A stretch of DNA of 64,000 bases from Rhizobium mesosinicum (GCF_019511345.1 NZ_JAEUAK010000002.1:620001-684000), one strand, 5' to 3'. Positions 28,862 through 39,041 are shown, numbered from the stretch's first letter. Program-made: numbers and translations. The notes: generated from the letters alone by a model not told the origin.

Positions 28862-30205
28862 ATGACCGTACTCGACGCCAATCGCATGCATGAGATCGAA
28901 GCGCGCTATCCGGAATATTTCCAGCGTTCCTTCAAGCAGCGCTTCGGGACGCTGATGATGGTGATCGGCACGCTTGTCTACTGTATTTACGCCGTCTGGT
29001 TCTTCGAATTGCCGCGACTGATGTCCGAGGCGCACTGGGAACGGTTCGGCATCTATATGTCGCAGTGGGTCAGCTACGACGCGCAGCCGGAATTCCGGAT
29101 CGGCGACAGCGGCATCAGCGTACGCTATCCGCGCTTCTCCCCCCTCGGCGACAATCCGAACCCCGACTGGATCACCAACAAACCGGACGGCAACCTCGTC
29201 GTTTCCCTCAGCGGCACAAATCGCCAGGTGGAAATCTCCAAGACGCAGGTTCTCTTGACCGCCCATGGCGTAACGGTGCCTGTCGACATCACGGGCGAGA
29301 ATCCGCGCGTGGACGGTAACGTGCCCGATTGGATTTCGGTCTACGACGACAATATTCTCGCCAAGATGGGATTTTCGGGAGACGTGAGCATCGCTGCGCA
29401 CCGTATCAAAGTCCGCAAGCGCCTGCTGGGCTGGCCGAACTTCATCTTCGACACCCGTTCGCCCTTTTTCGACAAGCCCGCCGGCGAGGTCGTCAGCATG
29501 ATCATTTCAGGCCCACGGATCGAGCCGGATCAATCCAATCTCTCGCTGGCGTTCGACAATATTTGGAACAACGGCGCGTGGCAGCACGGGGATGTGTGGA
29601 CCAAGCTTTTTCAGACCATCGTCATGGCCTTTCTCGGTACGCTGCTCGGCGCGGTCGCGGCGTTTCCGCTCGCGTTCCTGGCGGCGCGCAACATCACGCC
29701 AAACCGCGTGCTGAATCAATGCCTCAAACGTCTTTTCGACTTCTTGCGCTCGGTCGATATGCTGATCTGGGCCTTGTTCTTGACGCGCGCCTTCGGCCCC
29801 GGCCCGCTTGCCGGTTCCGGTGCTATTTTCCTCACGGAAACCGGCACGCTCGGCAAGCTCTATTCCGAAGGGCTTGAGAACATCGATAACAAGCCGCGCG
29901 AAGGTATCAAATCGACCGGCGCCTCTACCCTGCTCGTTCATCGTTTCGGCATCATTCCGCAGATCATTCCCGTTTTTGTCAGCCAAACCCTCTATCAATG
30001 GGAATCGAATGTGCGCGGTGCGACGATTATCGGCGCCGTAGGAGCCGGCGGCATCGGCCTGAAGCTGTGGGAGGCGATGCGAACCAATTCCAATTGGCAG
30101 AATGTCGCCTATATGGTCATTCTCATCCTGATCGTCGTCTTCCTCTTCGACGCCGCATCAAACGCGCTGCGCCACCGCCTGATGGGCACGAAGGCCGGTC
30201 ACTAG
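28862..30205 (+). CDS. phnE: phosphonate ABC transporter permease, second copy with large periplasmic insert
   Basis: A 447-residue permease, much longer than typical PhnE (about 260-290). Helix 1 lies at about 28-50 (TLMMVIGTLVYCIYAVWFF). An insert of about 185 residues (51-235) follows, rich in beta-strand signals (FRIGDSGISVRYPRF, GNLVVSLSG, VEISKTQVLLTAHGVTVPVDI) and predicted to face the periplasm. The transport core resumes with LFQTIVMAFLGTLLGAVAAF near 239, the EAA-like loop GIKSTGASTLLVHRFGIIPQ and ATIIGAVGAGGIGLKLWE. It starts seven bases after the first phnE. The insert could contact PhnD or substrate; its fold is unknown to me. Confidence 0.9.
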   Translation: MTVLDANRMHEIEARYPEYFQRSFKQRFGTLMMVIGTLVYCIYAVWFFELPRLMSEAHWERFGIYMSQWVSYDAQPEFRIGDSGISVRYPRFSPLGDNPNPDWITNKPDGNLVVSLSGTNRQVEISKTQVLLTAHGVTVPVDITGENPRVDGNVPDWISVYDDNILAKMGFSGDVSIAAHRIKVRKRLLGWPNFIFDTRSPFFDKPAGEVVSMIISGPRIEPDQSNLSLAFDNIWNNGAWQHGDVWTKLFQTIVMAFLGTLLGAVAAFPLAFLAARNITPNRVLNQCLKRLFDFLRSVDMLIWALFLTRAFGPGPLAGSGAIFLTETGTLGKLYSEGLENIDNKPREGIKSTGASTLLVHRFGIIPQIIPVFVSQTLYQWESNVRGATIIGAVGAGGIGLKLWEAMRTNSNWQNVAYMVILILIVVFLFDAASNALRHRLMGTKAGH

Positions 30206-30343
30206 GTGGACGCAAATGATGAGGACGGCGCTGCGGTCATCATCATTCTGTCATGGAAATCTTTTAGCCGGAGCGTGCTTGCGGTTCGCCGCCAAATCAC
30301 TGCACATTGCGCTCCCGTTCGGACGATCTCCAGGAAAACAGCC

Positions 30344-31039
30344 TTGCGCTACGCTCTCTATTTTTCGCCGTCTAAGGATGATCCCCTGACGGATGCCGCC
30401 TCCGTCTGGCTCGGCCGCAATGCCTTCACCGGCGAGACCTATCCTGCACCCGACCACGAGACGTTGCCGGCTCATGAACAATTCGAACTGACGGCCGATC
30501 CGCGTCGCTACGGCTTCCATGCGACGATCAAGGCGCCCTTCGAGCTCGCCTCCTCCGTGACCGAAAAGGATCTGATGACGGTTGTCGAAGATTTCGCCGC
30601 CAAGACGCCGGCCTTCGACATCCCGGAGCTGGTGCTCGGCCAGCTCGGTCGCTTCTTCGCGCTTGTGCCGGGTTCGCTGCACCAACCGCTTCAGGATTTC
30701 GCGGCAAAGGTGGTAAAGTCTTTCGAGCCATTCCGGGCGGCACTCTCCGAGGCCGATATTATCAGGCGCAAACCGGAACGACTCTCCGAGAGCCAGCGCA
30801 ATAATCTCATGCGCTGGGGCTATCCATATGTCATGGATGACTTCGGCTTCCATATGACGCTGACCGGCCAGGTACCGGATGAGCGCGCGGAAGTGATGAA
30901 AGCGATCCTGACGGAGCGTTTTGCGGCTTTCACCGGCAGGCCGCTTCGTATTTCCGGCCTTGCCGTCTTTAGCGAGGAGGCGCGGGGCGCGCCTTTCAAA
31001 GTCCACACATGGCTGCCTCTTGCTGGCGCCAAAAGCTGA
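30344..31039 (+). CDS. DUF1045 2H phosphoesterase of phosphonate metabolism
   Basis: A 231-residue protein beginning with TTG at 30344. AGGA lies nine bases upstream and the protein starts with the family-typical (M)RYALYFSPSKDDPLT; no good ATG exists. Two H-x-T motifs, RYGFHATIKAPF near residue 56 and DFGFHMTLTGQV near 170, define the 2H phosphoesterase superfamily (RNA ligase/cyclic phosphodiesterase fold). The protein family is known as a phosphonate-operon protein. Since phnP was not seen here, it may hydrolyse the cyclic ribose phosphate made by C-P lyase; this is inference. It probably heads a phnM-phnN transcript. Confidence 0.85.
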   Translation: MRYALYFSPSKDDPLTDAASVWLGRNAFTGETYPAPDHETLPAHEQFELTADPRRYGFHATIKAPFELASSVTEKDLMTVVEDFAAKTPAFDIPELVLGQLGRFFALVPGSLHQPLQDFAAKVVKSFEPFRAALSEADIIRRKPERLSESQRNNLMRWGYPYVMDDFGFHMTLTGQVPDERAEVMKAILTERFAAFTGRPLRISGLAVFSEEARGAPFKVHTWLPLAGAKS

Positions 31040-31052
31040 AAGATTTTCCGAC

Positions 31053-32192
31053 ATGAGCAAAGAAACCGTTCTTTCAAACGCCCGTATCGTTCTCGAGGAC
31101 GATATTCTCTCGGGTTCTATCCTCATCCGCGACGGCAAGATCGCCGATATTTCGGAAGGCAGCTCGGTAGCCGGCGAGGATTTCGAGGGCGATTACATCA
31201 TTCCCGGCCTCGTCGAGCTGCACACGGACCATCTGGAAGGCCACTATTCGCCGCGTCCGGGCATCCGCTGGAATAAGACGGCGGCCATACAGGCCCACGA
31301 CGCGCAGATCGTCACCTCGGGTATCACCACGGTCTTCGACTGCTTGCGCATGGGCGCCGACGAAGACGGCGGCTTCGAACATGGCGAGATGCGCGAGATG
31401 GCCGACGCCATCCAGTCGGCCGAAAAAGAAGGGCGTCTGCGGGCCGAACACCTCCTCCATCTGCGCTGCGAGGTTTCGGCCGACAACGTGCTGCAGCACT
31501 TCGCCGATTTCGAGAACGATCCTTATGTGCGTCTCGTCTCGCTGATGGACCATGCGCCGGGCCAGCGCCAGTTCCAGACGATGGACCAATACACGTTTTA
31601 CTATCAGAAGAAGCGCGGTCTTTCCGATGAGGAGTTTGCCCGCTTCTGCGCCAGACGCATCGCCGAATCCGATCGCAATTCGGCGCCAAATCGCGAAGCG
31701 ATCTCCAAGGTCTGCGCCGAACGCGGCATCACCGTCGCGAGCCATGACGATGCCACATCCGCCCATGTCGATGAGGCGATCGAAAACGGCGTTCGCCTCG
31801 CCGAATTCCCGACCAGCATCGACGCAGCCAGGCTGTCGCACGAAAATGGCATGAGCGTGCTCATGGGCGCGCCGAACATCGTGCGCGGCAAGTCGCATTC
31901 CGGCAATATCGCGGCCCGCGACCTGGCGCAGCTCGGTGTGCTCGACGTGCTGTCCTCCGATTATGTGCCGCTCAGCTTGCTGCATGCGCCCTTCATTCTT
32001 GCCGACGAGGTCGAAGGCATTACTTTGTCGAAGGCAATTGCAATGGTGACGGCGACCCCGGCACGCACCGTCAGCCTCAACGATCGCGGCCGCATCGAAA
32101 CCGGCCTGCGTGCCGATCTCGTCCGCGTTCACCGCTCGCATGGCGTGCCGGTGACGCGCTCCGTCTGGCGCGAAGGACGCCGTGTCGCATGA
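31053..32192 (+). CDS. phnM: ribosyl-phosphonate triphosphate diphosphatase
   Basis: A 379-residue amidohydrolase-superfamily enzyme. It removes pyrophosphate from ribose-1-phosphonate 5-triphosphate so that PhnJ can act. Metal ligands are visible in VELHTDHLEGHYSPRPG (H-x-D/H) near residue 55, the HLLHLRCEV and SLMDHAPGQRQF segments and ASHDDATSAHVDEA near 230. The C-terminal GLRADLVRVHRSHGVP is also typical. The start MSKETVLSNARIV lies 13 bases after the DUF1045 stop; the stop overlaps phnN by four bases. Confidence 0.95.
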   Translation: MSKETVLSNARIVLEDDILSGSILIRDGKIADISEGSSVAGEDFEGDYIIPGLVELHTDHLEGHYSPRPGIRWNKTAAIQAHDAQIVTSGITTVFDCLRMGADEDGGFEHGEMREMADAIQSAEKEGRLRAEHLLHLRCEVSADNVLQHFADFENDPYVRLVSLMDHAPGQRQFQTMDQYTFYYQKKRGLSDEEFARFCARRIAESDRNSAPNREAISKVCAERGITVASHDDATSAHVDEAIENGVRLAEFPTSIDAARLSHENGMSVLMGAPNIVRGKSHSGNIAARDLAQLGVLDVLSSDYVPLSLLHAPFILADEVEGITLSKAIAMVTATPARTVSLNDRGRIETGLRADLVRVHRSHGVPVTRSVWREGRRVA

Positions 32193-32797
32193 TGATGTCG
32201 CACGAACCCCATCCGGGCGCCGGCGCCGAACACGGCATCATGGTCGTCGTCGTCGGCCCGAGCGGCGCCGGCAAGGACACGCTGATGAACCTTGCCGCCC
32301 GGCATTTCGACCATCGTGAAGACGTGCATTTCGTACGCCGTGTCATTACCCGCAACGGCGACGCCGGCGGAGAAGATCACCTCGCCGTTTCGGATGCCGG
32401 ATTCGCATCGATGGAGCAGGCAGGCTCCTTCGCTGTCTGGTGGGAGGCGCATGGCCTGAAATACGGGATTCCAGCCGAGGTCTCGGTGTCGCTCGCCAAG
32501 GGTCACATCGTCGTCGCCAATGGCTCGCGCTCGGCGCTGCACCGGTTCAAGGCCGCCTTCCCGCGTCTGAAGGTCATCAATGTGACCGCCCGTCCCGAAG
32601 TGCTGGCCGGTCGTCTGGAGGCCCGCGGCCGCGAGACGCATGAGGACATCATGGCGCGCCTGGCGCGCGGCCCGCTGACTGTGCGTGGCGATTACGATGT
32701 CGTGGAGCTCGACAACAGCGGCTCGCTGGAAGAAGCCAAGCGCAAGATGATCGATATCCTGGATGGCTTCCTGAAGGAAATCGTCTGGAAGAAATAA
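32189..32797 (+). CDS. phnN: ribose 1,5-bisphosphate phosphokinase
   Basis: A 202-residue kinase that converts ribose 1,5-bisphosphate to PRPP, the last step of the C-P lyase route. The P-loop VVVGPSGAGKDTLMNLA is near residue 21. The guanylate-kinase-like core is present, with VRRVITRNG and FAVWWEAHGLKYGIP. Tandem ATG codons at the start (ATGATGATG) leave the exact first residue open. It overlaps phnM and ends three bases before the GrpB-family gene. Confidence 0.93.
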   Translation: MMMSHEPHPGAGAEHGIMVVVVGPSGAGKDTLMNLAARHFDHREDVHFVRRVITRNGDAGGEDHLAVSDAGFASMEQAGSFAVWWEAHGLKYGIPAEVSVSLAKGHIVVANGSRSALHRFKAAFPRLKVINVTARPEVLAGRLEARGRETHEDIMARLARGPLTVRGDYDVVELDNSGSLEEAKRKMIDILDGFLKEIVWKK

Positions 32798-32799
32798 GA

Positions 32800-33306
32800 A
32801 TGGCTATTCATGTCGTCGACTATGACCCGGAATGGCCGTCTCTCTTTCGCCGGATCGTTGGCGAACTGGAGCCGCTTCTCGCTGACCTCGCCCCCGTCTT
32901 TCATCATGTCGGCAGCACATCCGTCCCCGGACTGGCGGCCAAGCCGAAGATCGACCTGCACGCTGCCTTTGCGAATGCGGATGTCCTTCCCGAAGCGATC
33001 GAACGTGTAGGATCGCTTGGCGCCTTCACCTTCCATGGCGACAAATACAAGCAGGAGACCTGGACGTTTACCAGCGGCAAGGGCTCGTATGGCGCCCGGC
33101 TCTATCTCTGCTCGGCGGATAATGCCGTGCTGCGGGACCGGATCATCTTTCGCGACTATCTGCGCTCACATCCGGAAAGAGCACAGGCTTATGCCGTCCT
33201 CAAGCTGAAGCTCATGGGCGAGGCCAACGGCGATTGGGATTATTATACCGGCGGCAAGCGCGACTTCGTGCTGGAGACGCTGCGGCTGGCTTCCAAGGAA
33301 GGGTAA
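32800..33306 (+). CDS. GrpB/UPF0157 family nucleotidyltransferase-like protein
   Basis: A 168-residue protein with the GrpB signature VDYDPEWPSLFRRIVGEL at residues 4-21 and HHVGSTSVPGLAAKPKIDLH near 33-52, a nucleotidyltransferase-fold family. The C-terminal RDYLRSHPERAQAYAVLKLKL helix is also typical. The substrate is unknown for the family. The tight spacing to phnN suggests read-through from the phosphonate operon, but no phosphonate role is established. It converges on the FtsK gene. Confidence 0.88.
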   Translation: MAIHVVDYDPEWPSLFRRIVGELEPLLADLAPVFHHVGSTSVPGLAAKPKIDLHAAFANADVLPEAIERVGSLGAFTFHGDKYKQETWTFTSGKGSYGARLYLCSADNAVLRDRIIFRDYLRSHPERAQAYAVLKLKLMGEANGDWDYYTGGKRDFVLETLRLASKEG

Positions 33307-33321
33307 CCAGCCGCGTTCCAA

Positions 33322-35733
33322 TTATTCATTGTCACTACGGCCTGAGACGATCTCGCGTTTGCCGACATGGTTTGCCGGGCCGACCAGCCCTTCCTTTTCC
33401 ATGCGCTCGACCAGCGAAGCGGCTCGGTTATAGCCGATGCCGAGGCGGCGCTGGATATAGGAGGTCGAGCACTTCTTGTCGCGCATGACGACCTTGACGG
33501 CCTGCTGGTAGAGCTCGTCGCCATCTTCGGCGCCCATGGCGCTCTTGTCGAAGACGGCGCCGTCCTCTTCATCCTCGGCGTCTTCTTCGTCGCCTGCCGT
33601 GACCGTATCGAGATATTCCGGCCGGCCCTGGGTCTTCAGGTGTGCGACGACCTTTTCGACTTCGGCGTCCGAAACGAAGGGGCCGTGGACACGGGAGATG
33701 CGGCCACCGCCCTGCATATGCAGCATGTCGCCCTGGCCCAGCAGCTGTTCGGCACCCTGTTCGCCGAGGATCGTGCGGCTGTCGATCTTCGAGGTAACCT
33801 GGAAGGAGATACGGGTCGGGAAGTTCGCTTTGATCGTGCCGGTGATGACGTCGACGGACGGACGCTGCGTTGCCATGATGAGATGGATGCCGGCGGCACG
33901 CGCCATTTGCGCCAGACGCTGGATCGCGCCTTCGATCTCCTTGCCGGCGACCATCATCAGGTCGGCCATCTCGTCGACGATGACGACGATATAGGGCATC
34001 GGCGCAAGATCCAGTTCCTGCTGCTCTTCGATCGGCGCACCGGTCTGCCGGTCGAAACCGACCTGGACCATGATGTGGATCGTCTCGCCCTTCTCGCGGG
34101 CCTGACTGACGCGGCCATTGTAGCCATCGATATTGCGCACCCCGAGGCGCGACATCTTGCGGTATCGCTCCTCCATCTCGCGCACTGCCCATTTCAGCGC
34201 CATGACGGCCTTCTTGGGATCGGTGACGACGGGCGTCAGCAGATGCGGGATGCCGTCATAGACGGAGAGTTCCAGCATTTTGGGGTCCACCATGATGAGG
34301 CGGCACTGCTCCGGCGTCATGCGATAGAGCAGCGACAGAATCATCGTGTTGATGGCGACGGATTTGCCCGAGCCGGTGGTGCCGGCCACGAGCAGATGCG
34401 GCATTTTGGCGAGTTCGGCGATCACGGGCTCGCCGCCAATGGTCTTGCCGAGGCCGAGAGCCAGCTTGTAACCGCTCTTGTCGAAATCCTCGCTCTCGAT
34501 CATCTCGCGGAAATAGACGGTTTCGCGCGTCGCATTCGGCAGTTCGATGCCGATGACGTTGCGGCCGGGGACGACGGCTACGCGGGCCGACAGAGCCGAC
34601 ATGGAGCGGGCGATATCATCGGCAAGACCGATGACGCGGGACGATTTTACGCCGGGCGCGGGCTCGAATTCATAGAGTGTGACGACCGGGCCTGGGCGGA
34701 CGTGGATGATCTCGCCCTTGACGCCGAAATCCTCCAGCACGCTTTCCAGGAGCCCGGCATTCTGCTCCAGCGTTTCCTGCGACATGATCTCGCCAAGCCG
34801 CTCCGGCGGCTCCTGCAACAAAGTGTGCGGCGGGAATTCGTAGCCCGATGCATCGACCTTCTCGACGATCATGCGGGCGGGACGAAGCGGGGGAAGTGCC
34901 GGCGCAGCGATCTCGACACGCGACGCGGGCGGGGCTTCTGCCGGCGCTCGGTTCGGCTGAACCACAGGCGCTTGAACTTCCGGGATGTGAACTATCGGCC
35001 CCTGGGCGACGGGAGTTAAAGCGACCGGAGCCTGATCAACGCGCACTGCCGGAGGACGCGCGGCGCGGGCTGGCGCTGACGTAACGGGCAGCGTTGCGCG
35101 CGGCGCTACCGGCGCCGGATTATGCCGGCCCGGGCGCCATTCCATGATGCGGAAGCGCGAGGTGATCGATTCGGGTTCGGCCTGCTGCAATGCGATGACC
35201 GGGGTACGCGACGGCTCGGCGGCCGCCTCCTCAAAAGCCATGACTTCCCAGAAGGCGAAATCCGAGATCGAGGAAAGCTCCGAAGCGGCGCGCAGCGCGG
35301 TTTCCACGGGTGCGGCGGTAACCGGCTGCGGCTGTGCTTCCGTCTGCTGAGCGATGACCGGCTCAACCACTTCGGGAAGATAGATATCGAAGGGCACGTT
35401 GACCGTGATCGGCACTCGCATCGGCATCGGTTGCTGTACGGCGGGGGATTGCGGTGGGGGTGCAGGTTGCGGCCCGGGAGGAGCAACGGCGACGATCTCC
35501 TCGCGAACAGGCTCTTCCGGGGGGCGGCGCTTGCTGATCAACGTTTCCGGCGTGCGGGTGAAGCGGACGTTCGGGGCGAGCGAGAAATTGCTCTGCCAGA
35601 GCGGCGGCACCGGTTTTTCGCCTTCATATTCCACGGGTGCATTTTCCACGGGATGTTCAGCTTCCAGTCCGGAGGAGAAATCTCCGGCATCCGTCAAATT
35701 GGTTCTGGGAAAACGCATGCGACAGCTACTCAC
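33322..35733 (-). CDS. FtsK/SpoIIIE-type DNA translocase without membrane domain
   Basis: 803 residues from GTG 35733; an ATG at 35718 is an alternative. The C-terminal two thirds is a complete FtsK motor: Walker [14 protein letters not shown] near 460, Walker [16 protein letters not shown] near 590, [39 protein letters not shown], and the gamma DNA-reading domain at the end ([25 protein letters not shown]). The N-terminal 300 residues contain no membrane helix and are Pro/Ala/Val-rich low-complexity sequence. Rhizobia usually carry a membrane-anchored FtsK as well, so this may be a soluble second translocase. Role inferred: chromosome dimer or DNA handling, with undefined cell position. Confidence 0.88.
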   Translation of the reverse strand: MSSCRMRFPRTNLTDAGDFSSGLEAEHPVENAPVEYEGEKPVPPLWQSNFSLAPNVRFTRTPETLISKRRPPEEPVREEIVAVAPPGPQPAPPPQSPAVQQPMPMRVPITVNVPFDIYLPEVVEPVIAQQTEAQPQPVTAAPVETALRAASELSSISDFAFWEVMAFEEAAAEPSRTPVIALQQAEPESITSRFRIMEWRPGRHNPAPVAPRATLPVTSAPARAARPPAVRVDQAPVALTPVAQGPIVHIPEVQAPVVQPNRAPAEAPPASRVEIAAPALPPLRPARMIVEKVDASGYEFPPHTLLQEPPERLGEIMSQETLEQNAGLLESVLEDFGVKGEIIHVRPGPVVTLYEFEPAPGVKSSRVIGLADDIARSMSALSARVAVVPGRNVIGIELPNATRETVYFREMIESEDFDKSGYKLALGLGKTIGGEPVIAELAKMPHLLVAGTTGSGKSVAINTMILSLLYRMTPEQCRLIMVDPKMLELSVYDGIPHLLTPVVTDPKKAVMALKWAVREMEERYRKMSRLGVRNIDGYNGRVSQAREKGETIHIMVQVGFDRQTGAPIEEQQELDLAPMPYIVVIVDEMADLMMVAGKEIEGAIQRLAQMARAAGIHLIMATQRPSVDVITGTIKANFPTRISFQVTSKIDSRTILGEQGAEQLLGQGDMLHMQGGGRISRVHGPFVSDAEVEKVVAHLKTQGRPEYLDTVTAGDEEDAEDEEDGAVFDKSAMGAEDGDELYQQAVKVVMRDKKCSTSYIQRRLGIGYNRAASLVERMEKEGLVGPANHVGKREIVSGRSDNE

Positions 35734-35892
35734 TCACGCTTGGTAATTTCTGACATCCTTCCGGATAGAAAATGAAGGTTAATAAGTTCCTTCCGGCCGT
35801 CTCGATGTAAGACGGTCAAAAAGATGAAACGTCATCAATTTCAGAGGTTTGAGTCGAAGGGAAAAATCTTTGGGGTCATCTGACGAAGCGCC

Positions 35893-38892
35893 TTAATGCG
35901 CTTCGTCCCAATTGGTAGCCGCGCGTGCGTCGACGCGAAGCGGCACACGCATTTCCAGCGCCGGAGAGGTGGCGTTTTCCATGACCGAGACGATGATCGG
36001 CATCGCCTTTTCGACATCCTCGTCTTCGGCCTCGAAGATCAATTCATCGTGCACCTGCAAGAGCATGCGTACCCGATCGGCAAGGCCGGCCTCGGCGAGC
36101 GCCGGCTCGATCTTGATCATGGCGCGGCGGATGACATCGGCGGCCGAGCCCTGGATCGGCGCGTTGATGGCCGCCCGTTCGTTGAAGGCGCGGACGGAAG
36201 GATTCGACGAGCGAATTTCCGGATAATTGATTCGGCGGCCGAAGATCGTCTCCACATAGCCCTTGTCGCGGGCCATCTGCTTGCGGCTTTCCATGTAATC
36301 GCGGATGCCGGGGAAGCGTTCGAAATATTTCTTGATGTAGTCGCCGGCTTCCGAGCGCTCGATGGAAAGCTGGTTGGCGAGGCCGAAGGCCGAGATGCCG
36401 TAGATGATGCCGAAGTTGATGGCTTTGGCGCGGCGGCGCACCTCGCCCGGCATGCCTTCGACCGGCACACCGAACATTTCGGAGGCGGTCATCGCATGGA
36501 TGTCGATGCCGTCTTCGAAAGCGCGAACAAGCTGCGGGATTTCGGCGACATGGGCGAGCACCCGCAGCTCGATCTGGCTGTAGTCGGCGGAGATCAGTTT
36601 GTGACCCGGCGACGAAATGAAGGCGGTGCGGATCTTGCGCCCTTCGGCGGTGCGCACCGGAATGTTCTGAAGGTTCGGCTCCGAAGAGGAAAGACGGCCT
36701 GTCGTCGTCGATGCCAACGAATAGGAGGTATGTACCCGCTTCGTTTCCGGGTGGATGTAACCCGGAAGCGCATCCGTATAGGTCGATTTCAGCTTGGTGA
36801 GCTGGCGCCAGTCGACGATCTTGCGGGGCAGTTCGAAGCCTGCTGCCGCCAAGTCTTCCAGCACGCTTGCCGAGGTCGACCACTGGCCGGTCTTGGTCTT
36901 GGTACCGCCGGCAAGACCCATCTTGCCGAACAGGATGTCGCCGAGCTGCTTGGGAGAGCCGATATTGAACCTCTCGCCGGCAAGCTGATAGATTTCATCC
37001 TCGTACCTGGCTGCACCCTGGGCCAACTCGCCCGAGAGGCGCGACAGGATCTGCCGGTCGACCGTGATGCCGCGCTCTTCCATGCGAGCCAGAACCGGCA
37101 CGAGCGGACGTTCCAGGCGCTCGTAGACGCGCGTCAGCTGCGTGGCGGCAAGGCGCGGCTTCAGCACCATCCAGAGACGCAGCGTCACCTCGGCATCTTC
37201 GGCAGCATAATGTGTCGCGCGCTCGATATCGACGAGGTCGAAGGTGACGTTCGACTTGCCGGAGCCGGCGACGTCCTTGTAGGCGATCGGCGTGTGACCG
37301 AGGAACTTTTCAGACAGCGGGTCCATGCCGTGCGCACCACTGCCGGCGTCGAGCACGTAGGATATCAGCATCGTATCGTCGAAACTTTTCGTCTCGATGC
37401 CGTAACGCTTCATCAGCAGGTAGTCATACTTCAAATTCTGCGCCACCTTGAGGATCGATTCATCCTCCAGCAGCGCCTTCAGCCGCGACAGCGCATCGCC
37501 CATCGGGATCTGGTTTTCCGCAAGCCCGCCGCCGAGGAGATCGCCAACACCGGTCTTATGGCCGATCGGCACGTAGGCTGCGCGGATGCGCGTGCCCGTC
37601 GGATCAGCGGCATTATCGGCAATTGCCATGGAAAAGCCGACAAGCTCGGCCTGCATGGCGTCCAGCGAGGTCGTTTCCGTATCGAAGGCAACGAGGCCGG
37701 TATCCCTTGCATCGGCGATCCATCGATCGAGGGTCGAAAGGTCGCGGATCGTCACATAAGAGGAATGGTCGAACGGCAGGGTCGCGAAGGCCTCGGCGCG
37801 CGCCTTGGCAAGATCGGCCGGCGCAAACGTGCCTTCGACCGCAATCTTCGCTTTTGCGCGCGGCGGAACCGCGACAGCTTCGTCCCCGACATCGGGCACA
37901 GCACCCGCGACGGGCTCCGGCTTTGCTACATCAAGATCCGGGCCATGTGCTTCCGCACCCCATTCGATCTTCACGAAGGCAGGCTCGATCTCGCTGGCAT
38001 CGCAATTGCAGAATTCGGCGACGCGGCGCGTCAGCGTCGTGAATTCCATGGTCTTCAGGAAGCCGATCAGCTTGGGACCGTTCTGCGGCTCCAGCATGAG
38101 CGCGTCGAGGTCGAGTTCCAGGGGCACATCGGTTCGCAAACGCACCAGTTCGCGGGACAGCCTCGCCTTATCGATGTTTTCGAGGATCGTCAGCCGGCGC
38201 TTTTCCTGCTTGATCTCATGGGCACGGTCGAGGAGCGTGTCGAGGTCACCATATTCGGCGAGGAGCTGGGCAGCCGTCTTCGGACCGATGCCGGGAATGC
38301 CGGGCACATTGTCGACGGAATCGCCGGTCATCGCCTGCAGGTCGATCATCTTTTCCGGCGGCACGCCCCATTTCTCGATGACGTCGGGGATGCCGATCTG
38401 CTTATCCTTCATGCTGTCGTACATGTGCACATTTGGCGTGACGAGCTGCATCAGATCCTTGTCGGAGGAAACGATCGTCACATCGGCACCGACGGCTTCG
38501 GCCTGGCGGGCATAGGTGGCGATGATGTCGTCAGCCTCGAAACCTTCCGTCTCGATGCACGGCAGATTAAAGGCGCGCGTCGCCTCGCGGATCAACCCAA
38601 ACTGCGGCACCAGCTCTTCCGGCGGCGCCGAACGGTTCGCCTTATAGGCGTCGTAGAGATCCTTGCGGAAGGTCTTCGACGAATAGTCGAAAATGACGGC
38701 GAGATGAGAAGGCGTGACACCCACATCGGTATTTCGTGCATCCCTCAACAGTTTCCACAGCATGTTGCAGAAACCGGAGACCGCGCCGACCGGCAGGCCG
38801 TCGGATTTGCGTGTCAGCGGGGGCAATGCGTGAAAGGCCCGGAAGATGAAACCCGAACCGTCGACAAGGAAGAGGTGATCGCCTTTTTTCAT
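35893..38892 (-). CDS. polA: DNA polymerase I
   Basis: A 999-residue enzyme with all three domains. The 5'-3' exonuclease is at 1-300 (FLVDGSGFIFRAFHALPPL, VIFDYSSKTFR, GFEADDIIATYA). The 3'-5' proofreading domain is near 395 with an intact D-x-E (LVAFDTETTSLDAM). The polymerase is at 600-999 (ISADYSQIELRVLAH, RRRAKAINFGIIYG, LLQVHDELIFEA). It fills gaps in excision repair and replaces RNA primers. The gene is monocistronic and divergent from a structured RNA and a MarR gene; this arrangement is known from Sinorhizobium. It ends 160 bases before the FtsK gene start, and no terminator was seen between them. Confidence 0.97.
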   Translation of the reverse strand: MKKGDHLFLVDGSGFIFRAFHALPPLTRKSDGLPVGAVSGFCNMLWKLLRDARNTDVGVTPSHLAVIFDYSSKTFRKDLYDAYKANRSAPPEELVPQFGLIREATRAFNLPCIETEGFEADDIIATYARQAEAVGADVTIVSSDKDLMQLVTPNVHMYDSMKDKQIGIPDVIEKWGVPPEKMIDLQAMTGDSVDNVPGIPGIGPKTAAQLLAEYGDLDTLLDRAHEIKQEKRRLTILENIDKARLSRELVRLRTDVPLELDLDALMLEPQNGPKLIGFLKTMEFTTLTRRVAEFCNCDASEIEPAFVKIEWGAEAHGPDLDVAKPEPVAGAVPDVGDEAVAVPPRAKAKIAVEGTFAPADLAKARAEAFATLPFDHSSYVTIRDLSTLDRWIADARDTGLVAFDTETTSLDAMQAELVGFSMAIADNAADPTGTRIRAAYVPIGHKTGVGDLLGGGLAENQIPMGDALSRLKALLEDESILKVAQNLKYDYLLMKRYGIETKSFDDTMLISYVLDAGSGAHGMDPLSEKFLGHTPIAYKDVAGSGKSNVTFDLVDIERATHYAAEDAEVTLRLWMVLKPRLAATQLTRVYERLERPLVPVLARMEERGITVDRQILSRLSGELAQGAARYEDEIYQLAGERFNIGSPKQLGDILFGKMGLAGGTKTKTGQWSTSASVLEDLAAAGFELPRKIVDWRQLTKLKSTYTDALPGYIHPETKRVHTSYSLASTTTGRLSSSEPNLQNIPVRTAEGRKIRTAFISSPGHKLISADYSQIELRVLAHVAEIPQLVRAFEDGIDIHAMTASEMFGVPVEGMPGEVRRRAKAINFGIIYGISAFGLANQLSIERSEAGDYIKKYFERFPGIRDYMESRKQMARDKGYVETIFGRRINYPEIRSSNPSVRAFNERAAINAPIQGSAADVIRRAMIKIEPALAEAGLADRVRMLLQVHDELIFEAEDEDVEKAMPIIVSVMENATSPALEMRVPLRVDARAATNWDEAH

Positions 38893-39041
38893 GGCAGCAT
38901 GGATAGCGCGGCGATCAGATAAGGTCCATATAAACTTGGGTGAGCAAAAAGATTCCGCCTCACCAAACTGTTACCAATTTGTAATAGTCGGTTTTTTCTC
39001 TTTCCCTTGAAAAACCACATTCTCCATCACAAATCACGTCT

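Noticed and set aside
35896..38922. A 1008-codon open frame on the plus strand across polA
   Set aside because: It mirrors polA on the opposite strand, an effect of high-GC codon bias; its product is His/Arg-rich low-quality sequence with no domain.
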